A stretch of DNA of 64,000 bases from Ophioderma brevispina (lineage: Eukaryota; Echinodermata; Ophiuroidea; Amphilepidida; Ophiodermatidae), in NCBI GenBank assembly GCA_023653785.1, contig JAMKCH010002883.1:1-64000 (forward strand). The letters run 5' to 3'. A program made the translations under genes and the position numbers. Of this stretch, positions 11,514 to 23,473 are shown in pieces. The number at the start of each line of letters is the position of its first letter. Within the stretch, counting starts at the first letter, position 1. The notes under the pieces were generated by a model, which saw only the letters and a program-made list of their open reading frames with translations, was not told the origin of the DNA and did not search any database.

Positions 11514-12655
11514 ATAGCCTTTTCAGACCCAAGTCTTGTGTTGACAGTGGCATAGTATAAAGTGGTGTCCTTATGAAAGAAGGGTGCACGTGGCTTAATA
11601 GAAAGTTTTATATTGGCGAGTTTGTTTGCCGTATGAGTTATGGGGATAAAGCGAGTTAGGATTCTAGAGGTACTTAGTGAAAATGAGGATACAGGGATGT
11701 ATTTGATGGAAATCCCAGGGGATGGAAAGGATTTATACACCCACTTTTTGATAATGGCTTAATTAGAAAGTTTTATATTTGAGAGTTTGTTTGCTGTAGG
11801 AGTTATGTTGATAAAGCGAGTTAGGATTCTAGCGGTACTTAGTGAAAATAAGGTTACAGGGATGTATTTGGTGGAAATCCTGAGGGATGGAAAGGATATA
11901 TATATACACAAACTTTTTGATAATAGCTTAATAGAAAGTTTTATATTGGAGAGTTTGTTTGCCGTAGGAGTTATGTTGATAAAGCGAGTCAGGATTCTAG
12001 AGGCATCTAGTGAAAATGAGGTTACAGGGATGTATTTGGTGGAAATCCAGAGAGATGGAAAGGATTTATACAACCACTTTTTGATAATGGTTTTATAGAA
12101 AGTTTTAAATTTGAGAGTTTGTTTGCCGTAGGAGTTATGTTGATAAAGCGAGTTAGGATTCTAGCGGTACTTAGTGAAAATAAGGTTACAGGGATGTATT
12201 TGGTGGAAATCTTGAGGGATGGAAAGGATATATATATACACAAACTTTTTGATAATAGAAAGTTTTATATTTGAGAGTTTGTTTGCCGTAGGAGTTATTG
12301 TGATAAAGGAGTTAGGATTCTAGAGGTACTTCAACAAAATGAGGTTACAGAAATGTATTTGGCAGAAATCCTGGGAGATGGAAAGGATATACATCCACTT
12401 TTTGATAATGTAATCTTCATCCCACCCACCCCATGTCCCCACCCAGATTTTCAAGTTTAAGTGCAAGATCAAAGGTGTCTTTTCTGTTTATAAATAAAAG
12501 AAAACCTGAGTTTTCTTGTAACTTATCAATTAAAAAAAAAAATAATACATTATGTGCACACTACATAAATTTCAATGGGTTTGTTTATTTTTAACCGTGC
12601 AGTCTATTTTTCCCCTATTGAGGTTATCGAGTCTTGGGCCCCACGGTTCCTCTAA
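11514..12655. repeat. Tandem array, second block
   Basis: About five units (starts near 11597, 11764, 11931, 12098 and 12258) between the same two flanks as the first block. 11747-12107 repeats 11040-11400 with no difference I could find. The last unit (12258-12410) is more diverged. The right flank continues past CCTCT into AACCGAG, unlike the first block. Confidence 0.85.
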
Positions 12656-12744
12656 CCGAGTATGAAGTTAATTCATCAATGGCTAAAAGAAAATGCATCC
12701 AGTAGCTGGAGGGTTAAAATTGTTACCACACACAGACACCCAAA

Positions 12745-12952
12745 CAGGCGCGTAGCCAACCTGGTGATTCCGAGGGGGCAATTTCCCGGCAGGTGCAACA
12801 AATGTCCCGATCACAAGCAAAAATTTCCCGGTCGTGGGGCAAAAATCCGAAAAGGGGCTGATTTAACATGAATATCCTTGTTTCATTTCCCCTCAAGATA
12901 TTTTCAGAGGGGGCACTCTGCCCCCCTTTGCCCCCACCTGGCTACGCCACTG
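12745..12952. mobile_element. hAT-type MITE with perfect 8-bp target duplication
   Basis: CAGGCGCGTAGCCA and TGGCTACGCCACTG form the termini, flanked by CACCCAAA at 12737-12744 and 12953-12960. It is a 208-bp non-coding element related to the one at 3448. Confidence 0.88.
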
Positions 12953-12960
12953 CACCCAAA

Positions 12961-13295
12961 CATGCTACTGTACCAAGTAATCCCCATGTGCTTCTCTGCT
13001 TGCATGAAGCAGACGACATAATCACAACAAAAAATGCATATGCATGGATAAAAACAAAAATTTCATAATTTATTCCTCTAATCTGCTTTAAAAGTACCAG
13101 TGTTTTTTTAAACAAAAGAAAGCACATAGGTTGGCTCTTTACTTGCTGTTGAATGGGCAATTCCTAGTTGGTCCATATTGTGAAGGGCCTGTGAGGCTTA
13201 AGGCAAAACACACACAATTTCTAAGGGTCAGTTTTCATAAATAAAGACCCATGGCTTTGGGTTGGAAACTGAATAACCCTTTAACAAGGGCATGT
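12961..13295. other. Unassigned DNA
   Basis: No gene recognised; short open frames lack composition or motifs of a protein. Confidence 0.35.
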
Positions 13296-13580
13296 ATTGA
13301 TTCAAAGGGTGTTTTGAACCAATCACATAATGCATTGCAATGTGCCAATACTGTAATGTACTAAACATATGTCAGTAGTAGGGATTAAAAGTGTTCAAGA
13401 ACCACAAAACATTTTGTGATCATGATAAAACATTCCTTAAGTACTAGCTATTTGTGGGCTAAAATTAGTGTAAAAGTCAGGGTTTTATGTGTTAAGAATA
13501 TGATTTTGTAGGATCACATGACCTTATTGAGGTGAAATTTCCCAAAACTGGTGCATTGTGGGATGGATCCAATACAATCA
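13296..13580. mobile_element. CAGAGGG-family MITE, copy 2, eroded ends
   Basis: AAAGGGTGTTTTGAACC at the left and GCATTGTGGGATGG near the right match the copy at 18743. Both termini have lost the CAGAGGG box, so this is the oldest-looking copy. Confidence 0.7.
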
Positions 13581-14126
13581 GAGACTTCTGTTGACAATAG
13601 TGGATTTTCATCCTAATCATTACTTATTTACAAATATTGAAAGGAATTATTTATTATCCAATTTGTCAAATATGTGTTAGAAAATACATGTTAACACCAG
13701 AAACTAAATGATTAATCAGAACAAGAGCGCCAGGTAATCTTGTATCGTCAGTCAGTGGTGTCCAAATTTATTCTGCTATATTGAATATGTACACACTATA
13801 AATTAGTGTGAAAAATTGGTCTTAAAATGTATAGACCAGTTAACACCCTACGTCACTTCTTTTGTTGCCTGCGAATCCATGCCTGCGAATCGTTATGGCC
13901 CATAGTATTAAAACTCTAACAGATACAATTGCCCAGTGTGTAACAGTCAGGCCGACCTATTTCAAGATACCAGGCCCTAATATGTTTACAAACATTGCTG
14001 TTAACTGGTCTATACAATATGCTTTTTACAACCTACTGACAGTCTACATTTGTGAAGTACTTCTAAAAATTACCACTTGAATTCACAAACATATACCATG
14101 TACCACTGCTACAGCAACCACAGAAA
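13581..14126. other. Unassigned DNA
   Basis: GACCAGTTAACA near 13836 and TGTTAACTGGTC near 13997 are inverted and may mark a decayed MITE of about 180 bp. No gene recognised. Confidence 0.35.
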
Positions 14127-14583
14127 AAACTAGAATTTCGCGGTTCTCGGCTTTCGCGCTCGCTATATTCAAAGAATATAAGCTGTGGGCCGCCCCATGA
14201 CCTTTGACCCTGGCACGTGACCTTTGATCTCATCAACATATGAGGGGTCGCATGGTGCACCTATGACAAAAGTCTGGTTCCAATTGAACTTCAAGTTTTC
14301 AATTTAGATCAATTTTACATTTTAAGCCCATTTTTCAACTTGACCTCACATGACCTTTGACCTTTCAACATGACCTTTGACCTCATCAACATATGAGGGA
14401 TCCCATTGTGCACCTATGACAGAAGTTTGTTCCAATTGAAGTTAAACTTTTCAATTGAGGTCAATTTAAAAAAAAACTTAACAATTTGTGACACACACAT
14501 ACACACACACATCCACACACACATCCACACATACACACGCACAACGGATTGCTAAGTGGTCCTGCCTAGCTGGCGGCCCACAA
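14127..14583. repeat. Dispersed repeat with doubled TGACCTTTGACC block
   Basis: It begins CTAGAATTTCGCGGTTCTCGG and contains CTATATTCAAAGAATATAAG, both shared with 33072-33134 and 41630-41690. Inside, a CATGACCTTTGACC...CATCAACATATGAGGG...TGTGCACCTATGAC block occurs twice (about 14196 and 14348). A CA-rich microsatellite covers about 14490-14545. The 3' GGCGGCCCACAA also occurs at 34889. Confidence 0.65.
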
Positions 14584-14959
14584 AAACACCATAACACCTC
14601 GTCCGCCACTGCCTGAAAGCAAAAATGGCCGATAAATGCCCTCAATCCATGTTAGTAACAGAGTAGCCATGCCCATAATGTATTATGCATTCGTTTATGA
14701 ATATTAATAACACAAACTGATGTTTTGTTTACTTGTTTTAATTTAAGGATAAAAGCCTAAATGCATAAATCAACAACATCATCCCAACGCGTACGCGTTT
14801 AACACAACTATCAATTTGTTGGTTACCATCGATTCATACTTAATTCATTAGGTCACTCAGATATGCACATTCATAACAGTTATTGACATTGTACCTAGTT
14901 GTACCAAGAGTTAGGCCTGCCTATAATTATTTATTTCCAATGACATGGGCTTTGGATAT
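14584..14959. other. No recognisable feature
   Basis: AT-rich DNA without a supported gene. ACGCGTACGCGT at 14788-14799 is a short palindrome. Confidence 0.35.
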
Positions 14960-15880
14960 TCAAGGATATAACCCGGGAGCTAGTAGACACATTTGTAACA
15001 CATAAAGTACAAAAGGTTTGAGTGATTAAATATGTTGACAACCTGACAGGAACCCCTGAAATATGATTCTTAAGTGCTGCAAATGGTGCCTTAAGGAGAG
15101 GGGGTCAAGACAAAGATTGTACAGGGGTCAAATTTTTAAATTGATCCAATCGTGTTGAAAAGTATACCACATTATGTGTCTAACCATAAGGATTCAGAAA
15201 AGGTATAGTTTGTAATACCTACAGCTTAAAGTTTCAGAGTTGGAAGGCTAAAAACAGCAAACACAAAAAAGTGTCAATTTCAGTTTTACGGGGTCAAATT
15301 TTAAAGTTGCTCCGATTTGGATAAAAAATGATGCAATTGTTGGTGGAGCTCATAGGATTCAAATAAGGAATAGTTTTGACTGTCTTAATGCTTAGTTTCC
15401 ATTTTAGGGGCTCAGAAGGTCAACGACCATTGCATTCAATGGGGCTTGATCTTGGTTTCCCCCTACTTTGTTAAGCATGCATTTCAGACACTCAAAACTA
15501 TTCCTTATTTTGATGCTATGAGCTCCACCAATAATTTGCACCATTTTGTATCCAAATCGGAGCAACTTTAAAATTTGACCCCTGTACAACTGAATTGGCC
15601 CTTTTATTGATTTTTGCTGTTTGTAGCCTATAACTCTGGAAGTTTAGGCTGTAGATACTACCAACTTTTACTTTTGCTGAATCCTTATTGGTTAGACAAA
15701 TACTTTTCAACACGACTGGATCAATCTAAAAATGGCCCCCTCTCCTTAAGGCACCACTTGCAGCACTTAATCACGTTTCAGTGGTCCCTATCAAGGTTGT
15801 CAACATATTTAATCACTCAAACCTTTTGTACTCGAGATGTGTTACAAATGTCTACTAGCTCCCAGGCTAATATCTCTTTT
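14960..15880. mobile_element. Foldback palindrome, four-module family, copy 1
   Basis: Two arms of roughly 460 bp are inverted about a centre near 15420. GAGCTAGTAGA at 14977-14987 pairs with TCTACTAGCTC at 15851-15861. Each arm holds two related modules. The outer starts near 15121 with CAGGGGTCAAATTTTTAAA and runs to CATAAGGATTCA and GGTATAGTTTGTA. The inner starts near 15290 with GGGGTCAAATTTTAAAG and runs to CATAGGATTCAAA and GGAATAGTTTTGA. The right arm holds both in reverse. No protein is encoded. Confidence 0.85.
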
Positions 15881-17179
15881 TGCACAAGCAAGAATGAATA
15901 AAACAACAGAAACAGTTGGATATCTTTACCAGACATATTTTATTCATGGAATGACAAAAAAGAGGGCAAATTATGATAGAAAAGGAATTTAGACAACTGC
16001 ACATTCAGTAATATAAATTAGAAACTAACGATCAAATTTGTGTTCCACTAATTTTTCGACATGGTAGGAATACATTTCTCTCAATTAGTTTGTAACTCAC
16101 CAACACTGAACTCACTATATAGTTATCCTCTTTTCAAAGTTACTAATGCATGTCAATTATGTATTGATATTAGTATGGATCAATAGACCAGTGAGTCCAA
16201 TTTATAAACATCGTGTTAGGGTCTGGTACCTTCAGATACCAGCTTAGCATTGGGACTTCATGCAATAAGCTGCAATACATTGCCGTTTGCTGAATCAATT
16301 GTACGGCTCCTATGCATTGATTGCATTCTCTTTTGTTATTTGCCCGCCTATACGACTTAGGATCTTAACTCCTCCATTGTTAATTGCATGTCTGGTAAAT
16401 AGTGTGCCCAACCTTCACACATTAGCTTTCAGAGGTATGAGACGATCGTTTTGGGGGGAATTCCCCAAATTGTGAAAGCCTGAACTACCATGAGGCAGAA
16501 ACTTTACAGCAAAACAGTAAGGCCATAAAACACTGCTGGTAAAGAGACTAAGCAGTATGATATCAATTATAATTTTTATTTAATAGGCCTATAAGCAAAT
16601 ATGGATTTGCTGAACAATATCCAGTGTTCATGCATAGAGTAACAGTGGTAGGAAAATGCCAGGAGTACATGTACCTTTTTTTAATTACAAAATCATCTGT
16701 GTGACTTTGTATTTCAATGTTACAATTGCGAATAAAAATGGAAATTATTTTTTAAGATGCCATTTTGGTGGGTATTGTTTGTATATTTAAAATTGTTTTT
16801 ACTCAAATAAAAGCCATATTAAATTCTTCAATATATGTTAAACTCAAAATGTTTCTTAAAGGTGGGTGACCGATCACAGTCCAATTTTTCATATGCTTTT
16901 AGGTGAGTCCATTTGGATTCAGTAGTTGGCGATAAGTCTCTGGGTTCTTCTCTAATCAATTCCTGTGTAACTTTAAGCAGTTAAATACAAGAATCTATCT
17001 GGATTCTTGTGAATTCGTTTGGTGGAGTCTTTGGGCAAGTAGATTCTCAGACTCTCACCAAATTTCTAGCCCTGCGGGCACAGTGAAAGGAAGATTTGCT
17101 TATAACATCAAAATGCACTGGTTAGGGCTGGAAAATTGCACATTTCCCAGGAAGTGAGGCACATATTTCCCACCAATAT
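15881..17179. other. Unassigned AT-rich DNA
   Basis: I found no gene or bounded element. Short frames on both strands lack recognisable motifs. Confidence 0.35.
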
Positions 17180-17183
17180 TTAA

Positions 17184-17521
17184 AGGCTGACTCAGAGATT
17201 TCCCGATGAGGGCGCACTCAATTTTCAAACAAATCATGTTTTTTGCATATTATCACTCTGTGAAATAACTAAGCTCAAATCGAAGTCCTTCATATAGAAA
17301 ATCACAACTTTGTTTAAAAATTCTGGATCCGGAAATTTTGTTATGCACGGTATCCTATGCACTGTTATACTCTACATAAATGTATACAGCATGAACACAA
17401 AAAATGTGATTCATCTCTAACTTTGGAATTCAGCATTTTAGGTGAGTATCTTTAGTTCTAGTTGACTATTTTTAATTAATAGACAAAAAAAATACATATT
17501 TCGAAATCTCTGAGTCAGCCT
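17184..17521. mobile_element. TTAA-flanked MITE (AGGCTGACTCAGAG family), complete
   Basis: AGGCTGACTCAGAGATTT is mirrored exactly at the right end, with TTAA at 17180-17183 and 17522-17525. It is 338 bp and non-coding. Relatives lie at 1-26 and 23474-24764. Confidence 0.9.
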
Positions 17522-17702
17522 TTAATGTATATTTTTTATCTGAAAAGTCAAAATTTCCCTCCAAATCATCAATTTCCCGGGAAGGAGCTTCGTAGATTCC
17601 CAACTTTTTCCCACCATAGCACTGGTCATCAAAATCAATCAAAATTTTGGAAATAACCTTTTCTCAAGAGTATCTAGTAGACAATAAACAAAAATGAAGG
17701 TA

Positions 17703-18130
17703 CTAGAATAGATAACCGATATGATCGGTATTCTTGAAATCGGGCCAATTATGACATTATCGGTATCGGCAAAATTGTCATTTTTTACCGATTTTCTATA
17801 CCGATTAAATTAATATCAAAGAGGTCCAAACTTGAATGAAAATGGTTCCAAACTGATGGCCAAACGGTGAAATAAATCGAAACTGAAACATTCAAATTAT
17901 TATTTTATGTACACAAGAGTGTGTATGTTGTTCCTAACTTACTATTTCCCATTTTAGTGGTTTACCTAAATCAATCTGCTACTTTCTGGCAGCTTTTGGG
18001 TGTCAAAAACGGCGATGATAACACAAAAAAGTACACAGAAAAAAATCGGAATCGGAAATGAACCGATTTTGAAATTTTAAAATCTGTAATCGGCATAACA
18101 GATATTAAGGTGATCGGTTAGACACTATAC
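17703..18130. mobile_element. ATCGGTATCGG-rich element, probably a hAT-type MITE
   Basis: Both ends carry clustered ATCGGT motifs (ATAACCGATATGATCGGT at the left, GTGATCGGTTAGACAC at the right) and the interior has TTATCGGTATCGGC. Repeated subterminal CGGTATCGG motifs occur in some hAT elements. No clear target duplication was seen. Confidence 0.45.
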
Positions 18131-18742
18131 TAGAATCACAAATTCACCTTTATTAAGGTAGATTGCGAATTGTATTATATTGGGGTTATTTAGACAATTG
18201 AGCCTGATATCAGTGCGGTTTGACTGATTAAATGATTCATGTGTAAACAGTTTGCCTGAAAGTGATCATTTTCTCATTCACTTCTATGGAGAAATTATTA
18301 ACCAAAAGAAAGCCAGGTGCAAAGTGCTTTAATGACTGAACAGATAAAGAGGCCTACTTCACAGAATAAAAGCAGACATTGCAGCCTTTTTGCAGGCGTA
18401 ACTTGGGCATAGAGAGTAACACAACATTTTATGGGTTTTTAGCTATGCTTAAGAATTAAGGGATATATTTTTTCTGGGTCACACTGCTTATGAACCAGAA
18501 CATAATGAGATCAATTTATTTCATTAGTTCAAAGACATACATGTATATTGTACCATCACTGTCTATATATTAAAGGGGCACCATCCAAACTTCAGCCTCG
18601 ACCCTCACACGAGGTTTTGGTACCATTAGTCTTTGTGTTGGTAAAAATAAATGTTTAATTGTCAGTCGGCAGAACTTTTTTTGTGCTAATTGCATAAACA
18701 TTTTTGAGTCGGCAGGTTTTCTAGGGTCGGTCGGGTTACGGC
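18131..18742. other. Unassigned DNA
   Basis: No gene recognised. GTCGGCAG words occur at 18665 and 18709. Confidence 0.35.
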
Positions 18743-19027
18743 CAGAGGGTGTTTTGAATCAATCCCATAATGCATAGCAATGTGCCTATACCATACTGTA
18801 CTAAACACGTCAGTACTTAGGGATAAACAGTATTCCAAAAGTTTAAGAACCACAAGACATTTCATAATCATGCAAAAAATAAGTACTAACGCTTTGTGGG
18901 CTAAAATGAGTGTTAAAGTCTGGGTTTTTATGTGCTAAGAATAGGATTTTTATTTGATCACATGACCCTATTGAGGTGAAATTTCCCAAAATTGGTGCAT
19001 TGTGGGATTAACTCAAAACACCCTCTG
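18743..19027. mobile_element. CAGAGGG-family MITE, copy 3, best preserved
   Basis: CAGAGGGTGTTTTGAATCAA is mirrored by TCAAAACACCCTCTG. The flanks GGTTACGG and GGTTACAG look like an 8-bp target duplication with one mismatch, offset by one base at the left, which supports hAT-type transposition. Confidence 0.78.
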
Positions 19028-19825
19028 GGTTACAGCAAACAACAATGTTTTTAATGCCTAACTGAAGGAATATGGATAACCAACCAAATTGGTTAAGAAA
19101 GCCCATGGCATTAAGAAAGGGAATATGTGTACAGATATTTTTTTAGGATTCAATAAACCCAAATATCACAGCACAACGGAGAATCAAAATAAATTATACA
19201 TTGAATTACTTGCTGCAAACAAAATTAAATGATGCGGACTATGTTTGGAGCTTCAGCACTGCAGGAGTTATTGTTACTGAAGTTGCAAGGGACCAGTATT
19301 GGACAACTGGTCCTCTGCAACCCATATATGACAACAAAACCACATAGGATCCTTGTACGTGAACTATAAAATACTTCAATTTCCCCCAGGTGACAATCTC
19401 AGTATTTAATCATTTTAGAATTTGAAAATAATAAAATGATTTCTTAGACTCCACTCAATTCACAAAGGATTACAAAACTTGCCCATTTTTTTAAATGATT
19501 TTTGTTAGCAGTGCATCCATGTTCCAAGAGAAATTCATGTTGGGCTGACTTAAAATATTAGCTTGGGACACTCGCCCACAATTATGTCATGTTAGGAAAA
19601 TGTGCAATTGTTATAAAGGACCAACTTGGCTGGACTGGCCAGCCACTCATGCAAACAAAATCTGTCATCTTGTAATTATCATGATTATTAGTAGTGTCCC
19701 TGAAAGACTCACTCTCACAGGGTGGTGTATGTACCTTGTATATTGTTTTGTTCCTTTTATTCCATACTTCTGCAAACCCCCTCCCGCCTCCACCAATCAA
19801 TGTTGGGATGTATGACATTTGGAAG
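19028..19825. other. Unassigned DNA
   Basis: No gene or bounded repeat could be supported. Confidence 0.35.
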
Positions 19826-20023
19826 CAGTGGCATAAGCAGACCTTTGCAAATGGGGGGGGGGGGGGCCATAAGGGGTGCCGAAGCATTTTCTGAGGGGGC
19901 CGATTTTGTCCTTCTCCATGACACTGTACAAAACGGTCAGTTCATTGGGGGGCTGGCGGGGGGGGGGGGGAGGGGGGGAACCGCTTTCTGAGGGGGGGCT
20001 TGTGCCCCCCTGGTTACGCCACT
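19826..20023. mobile_element. G-rich hAT-type MITE
   Basis: CAGTGGCATAAGCAGACC and GGTTACGCCACTG are imperfect inverted ends. The interior is almost all G-rich runs plus the CCTTCTCCATGACACTGTAC block shared with 210-243. No clean 8-bp duplication remains. Confidence 0.7.
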
Positions 20024-20143
20024 GTACGAAGGCAAAGTGCTCCCAACATTTATGACCGAAGATGTAGGTATGATTTACATAGTGCCCCCTGGTTACGCCA
20101 CTGTTAAGAAGGCAAAGTGTCCCAGCATTTATGACCGAGATTG
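20006..20143. repeat. Short tandem duplication of a MITE end plus flank
   Basis: CCTGGTTACGCCACTG plus AGGCAAAGTG and CATTTATGACCGA occur at 20009-20062 and again at 20085-20140, so the element terminus and its neighbour were copied together. Confidence 0.75.
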
Positions 20144-20759
20144 ATTGTAGTGGTTAGGATGCTTGCCTTTGGTACAATGGCATGTGGTTTTGCAGAATGC
20201 AAACCAGTGAGGGGGGAAGGGGGAGGAGCTGGGAGCTCCCACCCCCCTCCAAAAAAAAATCATTGTCCCTCATGCCCCCAAAATTGAGTATACCATGTTA
20301 CATGTTTCACAAAATACACCTTGTTTCTTACTTTGGCCCCCCCCCCCCTTAATGAAAGTTACACCACTGATTTGGTGGTTTCTTTGAGGGATTAGAGTTA
20401 CCATCATGCACCTACACACCTCATCGGAATGCATACTTCACTCTCCACTCTATTGAAAAATCATATAAAACAGATTTCAAACTCTTTTTGGCCCAAGCCT
20501 ATTTATCAATGCACCAGGCAAGGGGATCCATGGAGAGTCAGTATGTACACCACAAGATCTGTTTGTAAGTAGGCATATTTCTGTAAACCCTTTCAACAGA
20601 TATAAACAGAAAAATTGCCCAAGATATAAGTTTCTAAGAAGGACAAGCAATATTGCAAGAGGAAACAATGTCCATTTTATTGACTTATAAATCAGGGACA
20701 GTAAGTACCAATTGGAATTAAACTCTTCAATATAGGAAAAGAATAACCATAGTTTTTTT
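20144..20759. other. Unassigned DNA with a G-rich segment
   Basis: About 20208-20375 (a GAGGGGGGAAGG start and CACCACTG near the right) may be another decayed hAT MITE. The remainder shows no gene. Confidence 0.35.
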
Positions 20760-20878
20760 TAATGAAGGATTTTTAAATACTTCATTTTTAAATAACTTCA
20801 TTTTTAATAATACTTCATTTTTACAATACTTCATTTTTAAATACGTCATTTTTAAAACTTCATTTTACTTCACTTAAA
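20760..20878. repeat. Tandem repeat of TACTTCATTTTTAAA
   Basis: About seven imperfect copies of a 15-18-bp unit built around CTTCATTTTTAA. Confidence 0.85.
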
Positions 20879-21339
20879 AAGGTGAAAATAAGAGATATCA
20901 GGTGTCCCTACAAATATCAAAAGTACTGATTTTTGCCCTGAGGTAAAGATTTCATCAAAAAATCCCCATCTTAAAGGCATTAAGATGAAGAAAGTTTCTT
21001 TTGGTACAAATTTGTTTTAAATTTTCTTAACTCGATAGGAGCAAATACGAAATTCAGTTTATGTTTTATATTGAAATATTTAAGCAAAACAAACTACATT
21101 TTTCTCTTCTTTTTTAAGACATTTCCGTAGCCACATACAAGGTAAGAACTCTATTTGAGTCGAGTTCTAATCATATGACACTTACTATTATGACACAATA
21201 TTGGGTGCCTCAACAATCTCTCGTTGCACCTTTAAGAAACCTTGTCATACCGTCTCCAGAAAACAAATTGGGCTGTTCATGTTGTAATGCATGTGATGGG
21301 GGATCAAATGTACACTAAACCAGGCCTCTTTCATTTAGA
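20879..21339. other. No recognisable feature
   Basis: AT-rich DNA without supported coding sequence. Confidence 0.35.
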
Positions 21340-22072
21340 AAATAAGATGAGCTCTGTTAAAATCGCTTGAGTTCCATAGGAGCTCTCAAGGGGCTCAATT
21401 AAATTAAAGGGCATTAGCAAGCGATTTTGCTAATCAGAAACATAAAAAAAATCATCAAAATCATATTTTTGTTTTGTACTGGCATGATATTGCGAATATA
21501 CCCTGCAAGTGGTTGACTTGAAAATACATTCTAAAGATAAGGCTAGTAAGTTTTTATTGATTCCTGTAATTTCATACTTGCGTACCAAAAATTCCAACTT
21601 GAGATCAAAAAAGGCATTTCCGGTGGTATCACAGATTTTTCGCGTGATATTGTGCACCATGATCAAACACAGTTTGAATTTCAAACATAAAACATCATTG
21701 ATATTTGTTTAAATTCTGTACCGGTGTAAACACAATCAGATGTTCGTGTAGGATTTGAGATGCCGCGTCGCTATAGTTATTGCTGGCGATGGTACGTATG
21801 ACAAAATTCATCAAATACTGAATTTTTTTCACTATTTGGTGGTTTGTTTCTAGCATTAAAGCAGTTATATGGGACTGTACACATTATCACTAATTATAAG
21901 TTTTAAAAAATGTATTTCCACATTTTTACGTTCTCTCGCATTATGACTGCTAATCCCTTTAACAGATCAAAAACACATAAAGTAATAAGGAGCTCAATTT
22001 ATTGAGCTCCTCTAAGACTGTACAGGAGAGCTGTAGGAGCTCTGGAGCAATTGAGCTCCTCAGAAATGAAGG
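21340..22072. repeat. GAGCTC-rich palindromic repeat split by a MITE
   Basis: The outer parts (about 21350-21400 and 21988-22065) share GAGCTC and GGGCTCAATT words in opposite orientation and include the palindrome AGGAGCTCAAT/ATTGAGCTCCT at 21989-22012. The nested MITE at 21408-21958 separates them. Confidence 0.55.
21408..21958. mobile_element. TTAA-flanked MITE (AGGGCATTAGCA family)
   Basis: AGGGCATTAGCA is mirrored by TGCTAATCCCT, with TTAA at 21404-21407 and 21959-21962. The 551-bp interior encodes nothing recognisable. Confidence 0.8.
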
Positions 22073-23469
22073 TCTGCTAAACTGCTGATTGTGGTACATA
22101 CAGTACAGAATAAAGAACGAGCAATAGTAATATATGTTTGCAGTCAAACTGTACAGTCATGGTGCAAAATATTGCGCTTGCTGCACTTCAAAATCTGGGA
22201 CATTTGCTGGGAAAAGGCTTTTTTTACAAATTTCAAGTCAGACTTTTTATAAAAAGTCCAATAACAAGTCCACTTTCAGATAAAACATACTGTTTGTCTC
22301 TAATGCACAGATTTCAAGCCAAACACATACAGATAATGTTAGCACAACCAATGTGTTGTTTTTTTTTTTTCAATGTTCTAGATTAGCAAATCTTTTCAAT
22401 GTTCTGGATTAGCAAGTCTATGCTTTTCTCTTTGTAAGTTTCACTGCTGCACAGCAGTAACTAGCCAAATGATCACAAAAATAAAAGTTTGCCTCCATTT
22501 CATCTTTTCTTTCAATATAACGGATGACTTTTAACTTTGAAGGAGATTAGACCCTTAGAAGTGGGGGAGGGCAAAATCGTCCTGCTCGAAGGGTAAATAG
22601 GGTCCTAAAACAGCTGATTTTGCATGATTTTTCCACCAAACTTTCAAGATTTGCCTCCATGGAGTCCCCTTGTCTCATATTGCCACCTATTGGCTATACC
22701 AATGACCCTTCATCATGTTTTTAGCTTGATTTTGTTGATTTTTATTTATCTTTGTTAACTAAAAAGTTCCCAGAATATATTTCACAATAGCCAAAACTGC
22801 CATACTAAACCTTTGAACTTATAAGTGCCAGCCAATGTTTGCGATGTCATTTTCCTAAAATGAAGTATTTTTTAAAAATTTCAACTTGTACTGCAAAATT
22901 GTCAGACAATTATTTAGCGGATTAGCGATGTTGTAAAAGACATAAGAAATAAAATTTACGATACCAAAACTTATTCTTCAGCTGGTATGTTGCAGACGTA
23001 CCCTTAAACATTTCAGAAAAGTTGTTTTGTTAAAAATGCGATGGACAGGGGTGAGGGGTGATCTTATGAGATTAAATTTTGGTACGTGTAATCACCTCAG
23101 TTCTATGCTTAACTCATCCCTGCGTTAAATAAAGGCACTATCAGTGTTTGCTTAATATCATAAAATCAGAAAAATCATCAAAAATCAGATTTTGTAATGT
23201 TACTGTACATTCTGCAAGTGTAAGATCAAAAGCAGTCTAATAAGTACAAAATCAGATATTTAATGTCCATACGGACAAAGTCGTACGAAAACTTACTACA
23301 AAAACATACAGTGAATGGAGATTCATATTTTTCAACAAGTACGTGTTCTTCCTTTTCCATCATTTTTATTGTAAGAAGTAACTTCTAAAGGAGAATTCTA
23401 GGACTTATCCTTCACTTTAAGGTATTCCTGCAAAATTAAATTTGACTCTTTCAGGTGAGTCACTGTGCT
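22073..23469. other. Unassigned DNA with a decayed hAT MITE piece
   Basis: CAATGTTCTRGATTAGCAARTCT is doubled at 22370-22423. About 22550-22690 carries the CAGCTGATTTTGCATG block seen at 9581, so it is probably a degenerate hAT MITE. No gene. Confidence 0.35.
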
Positions 23470-23473
23470 TTAA

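Noticed and set aside
11080..12098. Identical 103-residue open frames at 11080-11391 and 11787-12098, with long frames on the other strand too
   Set aside because: They lie wholly in the 167-bp tandem array and stay open only because a unit is 168 bp there; neighbouring units break the frame.
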